Shown piece after piece: positions 23,757-31,117 of a stretch of DNA of 36,190 nucleotides (its first letter is position 1; each line of letters begins with the position of its first letter). Where the stretch lies: NCBI GenBank assembly GCA_900313815.1, contig OMST01000030.1:1-36190 (forward strand), given 5' to 3'. The DNA comes from an uncultured Eubacteriales bacterium. Its GTDB lineage: Bacteria > Bacillota_I > Bacilli_A > RF39 > UBA660. The notes below the pieces were generated by a model, which saw only the letters and a program-made list of their open reading frames with translations, made no database searches and was not told where the DNA came from. The translations under genes were made by a program, and so were the position numbers.

Positions 23757-24187
23757 AATAATACACCTCTTACAAATCCAAATATGATACCAAATATTAT
23801 TCCATACAGAATAATACTCCCTGTCAGTTTAAATATAGATGAACCTATACCTTTAATAAATCCTTCAAATCTTGTATCCATTGCACTACTTGTCATGCTA
23901 TTGGCAAATCCAGTTGATGGCACTATTAAACCACATTTACATATGCTCAATAAATTATCAAAAAATCCGAGACCTGTTAATAAAGAACCTATAAATACCC
24001 ATATAGCAAAAGAATAAAAATAGGCTTGATTAAGAGTTATGCTAAATGTTTTTAAAAGAATATTTATTATTAATTCGGTTAATAAACCAACACATCCTCC
24101 ACTAAAAAAAGCTATTAAAATATTTTTTAGTGGATTTTCATTCTTAACAATGCTTTTAACTAAATCATCATATTCTTGATTATTCAT
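23753..24187 (-). CDS. spoVAC: Stage V sporulation protein AC
   Basis: Membrane subunit of the spore DPA channel, reported mechanosensitive in Bacillus. 144 residues with several helices and the pattern AFFSGGCVGLLTELI, GLGFFDNLLSICKCG and VPSTGFANSMTSSAMDTRFEG, which is highly typical of SpoVAC. I chose ATG 24187 (MNNQEYDDLVKS) behind GGTGAAATT; the open frame extends upstream but would pass through the antisense of tRNA-Glu. It ends with TGA, overlapping the spoVAD start. Confidence 0.95.
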   Translation of the reverse strand: MNNQEYDDLVKSIVKNENPLKNILIAFFSGGCVGLLTELIINILLKTFSITLNQAYFYSFAIWVFIGSLLTGLGFFDNLLSICKCGLIVPSTGFANSMTSSAMDTRFEGFIKGIGSSIFKLTGSIILYGIIFGIIFGFVRGVLL

Positions 24188-24275
24188 AATTTCACCAATT
24201 ATATTTTTTCCAAAAATACTTATTAAATACAAAAAACATTTAAAATTAATTAAAAATATGATATACTTTATACAC

Positions 24276-24351
24276 GGCCCATTGGTGAAATGGTTAACAC
24301 ATCGCCCTCTCAAGGCGACATTCATGGGTTCAAATCCCATATGGGTCACCA
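24276..24351 (+). tRNA. tRNA-Glu (anticodon CTC)
   Basis: 76 bases with encoded CCA. Acceptor GGCCCAT pairs with ATGGGTC (one G-T); the anticodon stem-loop CGCC-CTCTCAA-GGCG gives anticodon CTC; T-arm ATGGG-TTCAAAT-CCCAT. The body closely follows Bacillus tRNA-Glu. It reads GAG. A -10-like TATACT lies at 24262-24267. Confidence 0.93.
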
Positions 24352-24362
24352 ATATTTAAAAT

Positions 24363-24385
24363 AAGACTGATTATTCAGTCTTTTT
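24363..24385 (+). terminator. Terminator of tRNA-Glu
   Basis: AAGACTGA-TTAT-TCAGTCTT followed by TTTC and further T residues. Confidence 0.85.
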
Positions 24386-24426
24386 CTTTACTTTATTTTG
24401 GGGTATAATAATATTAGGTGATATTT

Positions 24427-25761
24427 ATGTGGAGAGCTATTGTTATTTTAGGATGTAAAGTAACTAATAAATTAAGTAAATTAACTGGACATGGTGGTAG
24501 TACTATTGGAGGAAGAATTGCTTTAAAAGTATATAAAAATATATTAAAGAAAATTAAACTGCCTAAATATGTTATAGGGATAACTGGTTCTAGTGGTAAA
24601 AGTTCTTCTACTGAACTTGTATATAACATATTAACTAAAAACAATATGAAAGTTGTTTATAATAAAGAAGGAAGTAATACTATTACAGGTATCGCATCAC
24701 TTATATTAAATAATTCAAGTCTAACTGGTAAGTTAAAAGCAGATGTATTACTTATGGAATTAGATGAACAATTCTTAAAATATATTTTTAAAGAAATTAA
24801 ACCTACTCATTTAATGATTACAAATATTACTAGAGATCAACCCCCTAGAAACTCTCACCCTATTAAAATATTTAAAGCAATTAAAAATGCTATTCCGGAT
24901 AAAACACATATTATTATAAATGTAGATGATCCTTTGGTTAATAGAATGAGAATTAATCATAAAGGAGGAGTTACTACATATGGTATTGATAAAAACGATT
25001 ATTCAATGAAGATTAATCTTAATAATTTAGATGCAGCTTATTGTCCAATATGCAATTCTAAATTAGAATATGATTTTTATCATTATGGACATATAGGAAG
25101 TTATCATTGCCCTAAATATCATTTTAATAGAGGTAATCCTGATTTTGAAGCAAAAGATATTGATATAGATAATAAAACAATTACTATAAATGAAAATAAA
25201 ATTAATTTACCTTCTGATTTCTTATATACAGCTTATTTTGTAACAGGATGTTATGCATTATGTAAAATAATTGGTATAGATGATAAAGATATATTAAAAG
25301 TATTAAATGATGAAAATATTAAAACTAAAAGATTAGAGATATATAATTTCCATAATAGAAAATGGCAATTATTAGTTAGTAAGAATGAAAATAATTTAAG
25401 CTATAAACAATCACTTGATTATATTAGACATCAAAAAGGAGATAAAACTATAGTACTTGGATTTGATAATTCAAGTAGACGTTATAAAGAAAATGATATT
25501 TCTTGGATATGGGATATAGATTTTGAAATATTAAATGATTCTTCAATAAAAAATGTAGTTTTAATTGGAAGATTCTGTTATGACATGTTATTACGTATGG
25601 AATACGCAGGTATTAATTCGGATAAATTAATACTTGTAGAAAATATGTCTGATTTAGCTAGTGCAATTAAAGATAAAACAACTGGTGATATATATTCAAT
25701 GAACTGCTTTGATAAAGAAATAGAAATTAAAAAAATAATTAAGGAGGAAAATAATGATTAA
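24427..25761 (+). CDS. murT: MurT-like lipid II isoglutaminyl synthase subunit with altered zinc ribbon
   Basis: Mur-ligase-type subunit that, with GatD, amidates D-Glu of lipid II. P-loop ITGSSGKSSST (52-62, in place of TGTNGKTT), central NITRDQPPRNSHP, and the C-terminal SWIWDIDFE block (which in S. aureus carries the Asp that completes the GatD catalytic triad). A zinc ribbon starts C206PIC209 and continues YHC228PKYH: the usual fourth Cys is Tyr231, with His232 next to it. 444 residues is normal. I chose ATG 24427 because AGGTGA precedes it; the upstream GTG overlaps that site. A TATAAT -10 lies at 24404-24409. It overlaps gatD by eight bases. Confidence 0.92.
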   Translation: MWRAIVILGCKVTNKLSKLTGHGGSTIGGRIALKVYKNILKKIKLPKYVIGITGSSGKSSSTELVYNILTKNNMKVVYNKEGSNTITGIASLILNNSSLTGKLKADVLLMELDEQFLKYIFKEIKPTHLMITNITRDQPPRNSHPIKIFKAIKNAIPDKTHIIINVDDPLVNRMRINHKGGVTTYGIDKNDYSMKINLNNLDAAYCPICNSKLEYDFYHYGHIGSYHCPKYHFNRGNPDFEAKDIDIDNKTITINENKINLPSDFLYTAYFVTGCYALCKIIGIDDKDILKVLNDENIKTKRLEIYNFHNRKWQLLVSKNENNLSYKQSLDYIRHQKGDKTIVLGFDNSSRRYKENDISWIWDIDFEILNDSSIKNVVLIGRFCYDMLLRMEYAGINSDKLILVENMSDLASAIKDKTTGDIYSMNCFDKEIEIKKIIKEENND

Positions 25762-26476
25762 TATTTTACATTTATATTATGACCTTCTAAATTTATATGG
25801 TGAAAATGCTAATACTAGATGTATAGTTAATAACCTAAAAAGAAATAATATTAAAGTTAATTTGGATTTAAAAAGTATTAAAGATAAAGTAGATTTTACT
25901 AAATATGATTTAGTTTATATATCTTGTGGAGATGAAGAAGCTATTGAAATGGCTCTTAATGATATATTAAGATTTAAAGAAGAATTAAATAAATATATTG
26001 AATCTAATAAGTATTTAATATTAACCGGTAATGCTATGACATTGTTTGGCAAGAATATTAAGACAAATGAGAGAACTTTAGATGCTCTTGGTATATTTAA
26101 CTATAAAACAGAATATATTACTTCTGGTGGCTTTAAAAATGCCTCAAGTGACAGAATTGTTGGTGAAGTACTTGGAACAACATCACTCATAAAAGAAAAA
26201 ATAATAGGATTTCAAAATAGATGTGATTATATATATGGTATTAAAACTCCATTATTTAAATTAAATACTAAATTTTCTAATAATGGAAAAGATACATCAG
26301 AAGGATTTACATATAAAAATGTTTACGCAACACATACTATTGGTCCTCTATTAATTAGAAATCCATATCTTACAGATTATATATTAGATAAATTATGTAA
26401 AGATAAAAAATTAAAATATAAAGCAGTAGATGATACATCTAAACTAGCATATAAAAAATACTTAAATATTAATTAA
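25754..26476 (+). CDS. gatD: GatD-like class I glutamine amidotransferase, catalytic residues missing
   Basis: The partner of MurT, normally supplying ammonia from glutamine. The fold matches GatD end to end: LHLYYDLLNLYGENANTRC at the start, IGFQNRCDYIYG in the middle, and NPYLTDYILDKL near the end. The nucleophile motif, ICGGYQFLG in S. aureus GatD, reads LTGNAMTLFG here, so Cys94 aligns with Gly92. The HGPLL motif that supplies His189 reads ATHTIGPLL, with Ile in the His place and a His two residues earlier. Glutaminase activity is therefore unlikely as usually understood; it may be structural, or the complex may use free ammonia. AAGGAGG precedes the ATG inside murT. Confidence 0.9.
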   Translation: MINILHLYYDLLNLYGENANTRCIVNNLKRNNIKVNLDLKSIKDKVDFTKYDLVYISCGDEEAIEMALNDILRFKEELNKYIESNKYLILTGNAMTLFGKNIKTNERTLDALGIFNYKTEYITSGGFKNASSDRIVGEVLGTTSLIKEKIIGFQNRCDYIYGIKTPLFKLNTKFSNNGKDTSEGFTYKNVYATHTIGPLLIRNPYLTDYILDKLCKDKKLKYKAVDDTSKLAYKKYLNIN

Positions 26477-26486
26477 GTATTTTTTT
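26453..26486 (+). terminator. Terminator embedded in the end of gatD
   Basis: AAATACTTAA/TTAAGTATTT, extendable to 13 pairs by flanking A/T runs. The gatD TAA stop (26474-26476) lies in the 3' arm and the last residues KKYLNIN are encoded by the hairpin. Confidence 0.87.
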
Positions 26487-26503
26487 AAAGAACTAAAATT
26501 TAA

Positions 26504-26524
26504 AGCATCTATTTTATAGATGCT
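26504..26524 (-). terminator. Terminator of the pssA-psd operon
   Basis: AGCATCTAT/ATAGATGCT, nine pairs with a three-base loop, just after the psd stop, with a T-containing tail on the minus strand. Confidence 0.8.
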
Positions 26525-26526
26525 AA

Positions 26527-27390
26527 TTAACACTTCTTACCTATTCTTTCTCCATATTTAACTATTGTTTCTATATTTTCATTAGAATTATTTATTATAT
26601 CTTCATCTAATTCAATAGTATCTTTTTTAAATAATAATACTATGGTAGATCCACCAAATTCAAAGTATCCCTTTTCTTCACCTTTTTTAAATGAATATTC
26701 ACTATGATGATTAGTAATTCTACCTATACCTAAAGCACCAATTTCTATATCAATAACTTCTCCAAAGTTATTTGTATTTAGTATAGTCCATTCACGAGAA
26801 TTGGTTTTATAAAAATTATAATATTTTAATGATATTGGTTGAACTGTATGAAATACTCCATCTATATAATGATTTTCACTTTTAGTACCATTATCTATAT
26901 AACAATATCTATGATAATCATCAGTGGATAATCTAAATACACAGGCATATCCATCTTTATATTCATTTAATATTTTCTTATCAATTAATGTATCTATACT
27001 ATAATAAGAATCTTTTATTTTTAAAGTTAAATCTTTATTTATTTTATATACTGTTAATTTAGAATCACATGGCGATATTAAAACATTCTTATTAGCTAGT
27101 ATTGGTCTTTTAGAATCCTTTATCTTTCTAATAAAGAAATCATTATATGATTTATAATTCTTATCTACATAATCATTTATATTAATATTATTTTCTTTAA
27201 TAAATTTATCTATTCTTTTTATAGAAAAAGAACTATTCATATATTTACCTATAATATTAGTTACAAAAGAACTAACAAGTATTTTTATAAATAATCTTCC
27301 TATTAAGGTACCATAAAAAAAATTAAGAGTATTATTTGACTCTATAATAATATTATCTCTTGAATTTCTTTTTCTAACTACATATTTCAT
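26527..27390 (-). CDS. psd: Phosphatidylserine decarboxylase proenzyme
   Basis: Converts phosphatidylserine to phosphatidylethanolamine at the membrane. The self-cleavage motif is FEFGGSTIVLLF near the C-terminus (usual LGST, here GGST): the chain is cut before the Ser, which becomes the pyruvoyl group. The conserved His block DDYHRYCYID and the SPCDSKLTVY and FFIRKIKDSKRPI segments agree with the family. 287 residues is normal. The ATG overlaps the pssA stop (ATGA). Together they make PE from CDP-diacylglycerol and serine. Confidence 0.94.
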   Translation of the reverse strand: MKYVVRKRNSRDNIIIESNNTLNFFYGTLIGRLFIKILVSSFVTNIIGKYMNSSFSIKRIDKFIKENNININDYVDKNYKSYNDFFIRKIKDSKRPILANKNVLISPCDSKLTVYKINKDLTLKIKDSYYSIDTLIDKKILNEYKDGYACVFRLSTDDYHRYCYIDNGTKSENHYIDGVFHTVQPISLKYYNFYKTNSREWTILNTNNFGEVIDIEIGALGIGRITNHHSEYSFKKGEEKGYFEFGGSTIVLLFKKDTIELDEDIINNSNENIETIVKYGERIGKKC

Positions 27391-28013
27391 GGCAATATTA
27401 AATTTCTCACTGTTAATATTAATAACAATTCAATTACTCCGATTATAATAAATAATATCATTACTTTTATATTAGGCTTTTTAATCTTAATTTTACTTAT
27501 AAATAGTATACCAACTAATAATAAAACTAAGCCATATACTAATGGGAAATAACTATTTAAAAATCTTTTAAATATATATATGAATGGAAATATTAATGCA
27601 GATGATGTTACTGGTAAACCAGTATATTCTTTAACTGGTTTAGAACTATTTCTTAATATTTCGAGTACATTAAAATATGCAAGTCTTATAAGAGCTGCTA
27701 AAGGGAAGAATATTACAAGTGGTACTAAATAAGTATGTTTAATTCCTAAAGAGTAACCAATTAAAGAAGGTAATACTCCAAAGCATACTAAATCTGATAA
27801 TGAATCTAGTTGAATACCAAATTGTCTTTCTTCTATAGTTCTTCTTTGTTTAGTTCTGGCAACTTTACCATCAAACATATCACAAAGACCAGAAAACATT
27901 AAACATATTATTGCTCCAAAAGAATGACCCATTATAGAAAGATATATACCAACCATTCCTGATGCAAAGCCTAAATATGTTAATATAACTGTATAATCAT
28001 AAAAACCTATCAT
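27387..28013 (-). CDS. pssA: CDP-diacylglycerol-serine O-phosphatidyltransferase
   Basis: Integral membrane enzyme making phosphatidylserine. The CDP-alcohol phosphatidyltransferase motif is complete: CDMFDGKVARTKQ, then FGIQLDSLSDLVCFG, matching DGx2ARx8Gx3Dx3D. Several membrane helices follow. 208 residues from ATG 28013, which follows GAGGTG. The promoter (TTGCAA at 28064-28059, 17 bases, TATAAT at 28041-28036) lies within the longer upstream open frame, which supports this start. Confidence 0.94.
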   Translation of the reverse strand: MIGFYDYTVILTYLGFASGMVGIYLSIMGHSFGAIICLMFSGLCDMFDGKVARTKQRRTIEERQFGIQLDSLSDLVCFGVLPSLIGYSLGIKHTYLVPLVIFFPLAALIRLAYFNVLEILRNSSKPVKEYTGLPVTSSALIFPFIYIFKRFLNSYFPLVYGLVLLLVGILFISKIKIKKPNIKVMILFIIIGVIELLLILTVRNLILP

Positions 28014-28035
28014 ATATATTATACACCTCAAAATA

Positions 28036-28064
28036 ATTATACCTATTTTTATTATAAATTGCAA
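28036..28064 (-). promoter_or_regulatory. Promoter of pssA-psd
   Basis: TTGCAA (28064-28059), 17-base spacer, TATAAT (28041-28036) on the minus strand. The predicted start is very near the ribosome site, giving a short leader. Confidence 0.75.
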
Positions 28065-28090
28065 TTTTTATCTATTATTTCAATTAAAAA

Positions 28091-28113
28091 GCAAACATAT
28101 TTATTATGTTTGC
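28091..28113 (-). terminator. Terminator of leuS
   Basis: GCAAACATA/TATGTTTGC, nine pairs, followed by TTTTT on the minus strand, just past the leuS stop. Confidence 0.87.
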
Positions 28114-28119
28114 CTTATA

Positions 28120-30525
28120 TTATTTGACAACTAAGTTAACTATTTTATTTGGTATAACTATTTCTTTAATTATTTCTTTTCCTTCTAAATGTTTAGATAC
28201 ATTTTCTTCTTCTTTAGCTAGTTTTAATACTTCATCATTAGGTGTATCTTTAGTTACATTAATAGTTCCTCTTAATTTACCATTAACTTGAATAGCTAGT
28301 GTTAATAATTCATCTTGCACTTTAGATTCATCATATACTGGCCAAGGTGATTCACATATTGGCTTACCTAAATTATATTGTTCATTTAATTCTTCTGTTA
28401 TATGAGGAATAATTGGATTTAATAAAGTTAATAACAATCTATAGTCATCTTTAGTTATTCCATCTTCGCATTTATCATATTCATTTAACATAATCATTAA
28501 TGATGAAACAGCTGTATTATATTTTAAATGAGTTAAATCATATTCAATCTTTGATATTGTTTTATTAGCAAGTACTTCATCAGTGTAACCATCTTTATTA
28601 TTTAACTTCTCACCTATTTTAATTATTCTATCAATAAATCTAGAACATCCTTTTAATGAGTCTGTATTCCATGGAGCATCCATTTGATAATCTCCCATAA
28701 ACATTTCATACATACGAAGTGTATCTGCTCCATATTCATTAACTATGTCATCTGGATTAATAACATTTCCTTTGGATTTACTCATTTTTTGATTATCAGA
28801 TCCTAAAATCATGCCATGACTTACACGAGTCCATATCATTTCTTTATTAGGAACTAATCCAATATTATATAGGAATTGTACCCAGAATCTTGCATATAAT
28901 AAGTGTCTGGCTGTATGTTCCATACCACCATTGTACCAATCTACTTTATTCCAATATTTCATAGCTTCCATACTAGCAAATTCTTTAGTATTATGTGGAT
29001 CCATAAATCTTAAGAAATACCATGATGAACCAGCCCATTGAGGCATAGTATCTGTTTCTCTTTTAGCATCTTTTCCACATACTGGACATTTACAATTAAC
29101 AAATTCAGATATTTTAGCTAGAGGTGATTCACCATTATCTGTTGGTTCATATTCAGTTACATCTGGTAATGTTACTGGAAGATCTTCTTCTTTTACAGGA
29201 TTCCATCCGCATTTATCACAATATATCATTGGAATAGGTTCTCCCCAGAATCTTTGTCTTCCAAATACCCAATCTCTCATTTTATAGTTATTAACTCTTC
29301 TTGCTATACCTTTTTGAACTAACATATCAGTTATTTTCTCTTTAGCTTCTTCTACAGTTAATCCAGTAAATTCTTCAGAATTCATTAATTTAATACCTTT
29401 ACCAAGATAATCTTGTTTTTCAAATGCTTTAGTTGAAATATCACCTTCAATAACTTGAACTATATCAAGATTGTGTTCTTTAGCATATTCATAATCTCTT
29501 TGATCATGTGCAGGAACTGCCATAACAGCACCAGTACCATAATCTCCTAAAACGAAGTCTCCTAAATATATTGGAACATGTTTTCCATTAATAGGATTAA
29601 TTGCTTCAATACCTTTTACAAGTACTCCGCTTTTACCTTTATTTAATTCTGTTCTATCCATAGCAGATTTTAATGCTGTTTCTTTAATATATTCTTCTAC
29701 TTCTTCTTTATTCTCTACTCTAGGCATTAATTCTTGAATTAATTTTCCATCTGGAGCAATTACAAAGAATGTAATACCAAATACAGTTTCTATACAAGTA
29801 GTAAATATACTAAATTTACCACCACCTACTATATCAACATCCATTTCTACACCAGTAGATTTACCTATCCAATTTATTTGACCTAACTTTATTTTTTCAG
29901 CAAAATTAGTATCATCTAATCCTTTTAATAAATCTTCTGAATATTTAGCCATTCTAAGCATCCATTGACTTTTTTCTCTTTGCTCCACTTGTGTTCCACA
30001 TCTTTCACATTCTCCACCAGCAGCGTCTTCATTTGATAATACCATTTTACATTTAGGACACCAGTTTACTTTTGTAACTGCTTTATAAGCCATATCATGC
30101 TTAAAGAATTGTATAAATTGCCATTGAGTCCATTTATAATAATCAGGATCAGTTGTTGAAAATGACCTATCCCAATCAAATGAAAATCCTATAGTCCTCA
30201 TTTGATTACCAAATACTTCTACATTCTTTTTAACAACATTTTTAGGATGTTGATGTGTTTTAATAGCATATTCTTCAGCAGGTGCTCCAAAAGCATCATA
30301 CCCCATTGGATATAATACATTGTATCCTTGCATTCTTTTCATTCTAGCAAGAGCATCTTGAGCAGTATAACTTCTTACATGTCCAACATGTAATCCAGAA
30401 CCACTAGGATATGGAAATTCAACTAATATATAATATGGATTTTTACCTTTGTTTTCTACTTTAAATGTTTTATTCTTTTCCCAATAATCTTGCCACTTTT
30501 TTTCTATTTGTTTAAAATTATACAT
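28120..30525 (-). CDS. leuS: Leucyl-tRNA synthetase
   Basis: Charges tRNA-Leu. Class I motifs: HVGHVRSYTAQD (HIGH form) near residue 50 and KMSKSKGNV near 580. Zinc-type Cys pairs are seen at CPKCKMVLSN/CERCG and CDKCGWNP/CPVCGKD. The editing domain includes GTGAVMAVPAHDQRD, with the conserved Asp that gates proofreading. 801 residues, as in Bacillus (804). The gene starts one base after the 118-aa membrane gene and is regulated by the leucine T-box upstream of that gene. Confidence 0.98.
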   Translation of the reverse strand: MYNFKQIEKKWQDYWEKNKTFKVENKGKNPYYILVEFPYPSGSGLHVGHVRSYTAQDALARMKRMQGYNVLYPMGYDAFGAPAEEYAIKTHQHPKNVVKKNVEVFGNQMRTIGFSFDWDRSFSTTDPDYYKWTQWQFIQFFKHDMAYKAVTKVNWCPKCKMVLSNEDAAGGECERCGTQVEQREKSQWMLRMAKYSEDLLKGLDDTNFAEKIKLGQINWIGKSTGVEMDVDIVGGGKFSIFTTCIETVFGITFFVIAPDGKLIQELMPRVENKEEVEEYIKETALKSAMDRTELNKGKSGVLVKGIEAINPINGKHVPIYLGDFVLGDYGTGAVMAVPAHDQRDYEYAKEHNLDIVQVIEGDISTKAFEKQDYLGKGIKLMNSEEFTGLTVEEAKEKITDMLVQKGIARRVNNYKMRDWVFGRQRFWGEPIPMIYCDKCGWNPVKEEDLPVTLPDVTEYEPTDNGESPLAKISEFVNCKCPVCGKDAKRETDTMPQWAGSSWYFLRFMDPHNTKEFASMEAMKYWNKVDWYNGGMEHTARHLLYARFWVQFLYNIGLVPNKEMIWTRVSHGMILGSDNQKMSKSKGNVINPDDIVNEYGADTLRMYEMFMGDYQMDAPWNTDSLKGCSRFIDRIIKIGEKLNNKDGYTDEVLANKTISKIEYDLTHLKYNTAVSSLMIMLNEYDKCEDGITKDDYRLLLTLLNPIIPHITEELNEQYNLGKPICESPWPVYDESKVQDELLTLAIQVNGKLRGTINVTKDTPNDEVLKLAKEEENVSKHLEGKEIIKEIVIPNKIVNLVVK

Positions 30526-30526
30526 A

Positions 30527-30883
30527 TTATTTTTCCTTTCTCTTTAAATATTTTCCCGTTATATCATATAAAAGATATATTAAAGCAATTATCAGGACAA
30601 AACATATTAATGTTCCCCATAATACATTATTAATATTTGTAAATACTACTACACAAATAGATATTATAATTGTATTAACAAAAGTAACTGTTCTTAATAC
30701 AGTTTTATATTTTGTTTTCTTTAAATCTAATTGATATTTAGCAATATATCCTCTAAGAGGATCTTTTTCTTTTAAAGCACTATATTCTTTTTTATTTCTA
30801 TTAATAAATACTGAATATATAAGATATACTATTAAAAATGTACATACAAAATCTAATAAATTTTTTAAAACTATATTTAACAT
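30527..30883 (-). CDS. Small three-helix membrane protein co-transcribed with leuS
   Basis: 118 residues: helix 1 about 9-28 (LLDFVCTFLIVYLIYSVF), a basic cytoplasmic loop (LRGYIAKYQLDLKKTKYKTV), helix 2 about 62-81 (VTFVNTIIISICVVVF) and helix 3 about 88-108, then a Lys-rich tail YLKRKEK. I do not recognise a characterised family; the KYxLDxKKxKYK loop followed by a helix looks like a conserved element. It sits between the T-box leader and leuS, with AGGAGG before its ATG and a single base before leuS, so its expression responds to uncharged tRNA-Leu. This hints at a role in leucine or amino-acid handling, but that is inference. Confidence 0.78.
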   Translation of the reverse strand: MLNIVLKNLLDFVCTFLIVYLIYSVFINRNKKEYSALKEKDPLRGYIAKYQLDLKKTKYKTVLRTVTFVNTIIISICVVVFTNINNVLWGTLICFVLIIALIYLLYDITGKYLKRKEK

Positions 30884-30898
30884 AATTTCCTCCTAAAA

Positions 30899-31082
30899 AT
30901 AAAAAAGAATAGTACAAGGAGTCATATAGACGGTACCATCCTTTTTTTAACTTTTAAATCTTTATCGCAGAACTGCGCTATTTCTAGAAAAACAAGTTCA
31001 ATTATTATTTATTTTAGTTTACACCAACCACTAAATCTCTATAATAAACTTTAATTTACTACTTTTTTCATCAGCGAAATAT
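30899..31082 (-). promoter_or_regulatory. T-box riboswitch leader (leucine specificity)
   Basis: The leader contains the T-box core GGATGGTACCG (30941-30931). The antiterminator AGGA-[TGGTACC]-GTC/GAC-TCCT can form, and the competing terminator GGATGGTAC/GTACTATTC (30941-30933 with 30915-30907) is followed by TTTTTT. Stem I starts GAAAAA and closes with TTTTTC; its 5' side has the AGTA loop element, and the apical part carries AGAGA and GGTTGGTG. The specifier side reads TTGAACTTG, giving CTT (30996-30994), a Leu codon, placed as in ilv-leu type leaders. Uncharged tRNA-Leu should permit read-through into the membrane gene and leuS. T-box identity is firm; the specifier assignment is from manual folding. 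Confidence 0.93.
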
Positions 31083-31088
31083 GTATAA

Positions 31089-31117
31089 ATTATACTATAA
31101 TTCAGCTATATATTCAA
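31089..31117 (-). promoter_or_regulatory. Promoter of the T-box-leuS transcript
   Basis: TTGAAT (31117-31112), 17-base spacer, TATAAT (31094-31089) on the minus strand. It overlaps the last codons of the GH31 gene; no terminator separates them. Confidence 0.8.

Noticed and set aside
24202-24231. Forespore sigma-F/G-like promoter for spoVAC (TGTATT, 14 bases, GGAAAAAATA on the minus strand)
   Set aside because: The -10 fits sigma-F, but the predicted start would fall on the ribosome site and the spacing is short. Possible but not supported enough to list.
24188-24352. N-terminal extension of spoVAC by about 55 residues
   Set aside because: It would be antisense to tRNA-Glu and its flank; the conserved SpoVAC start with a ribosome site is at 24187.
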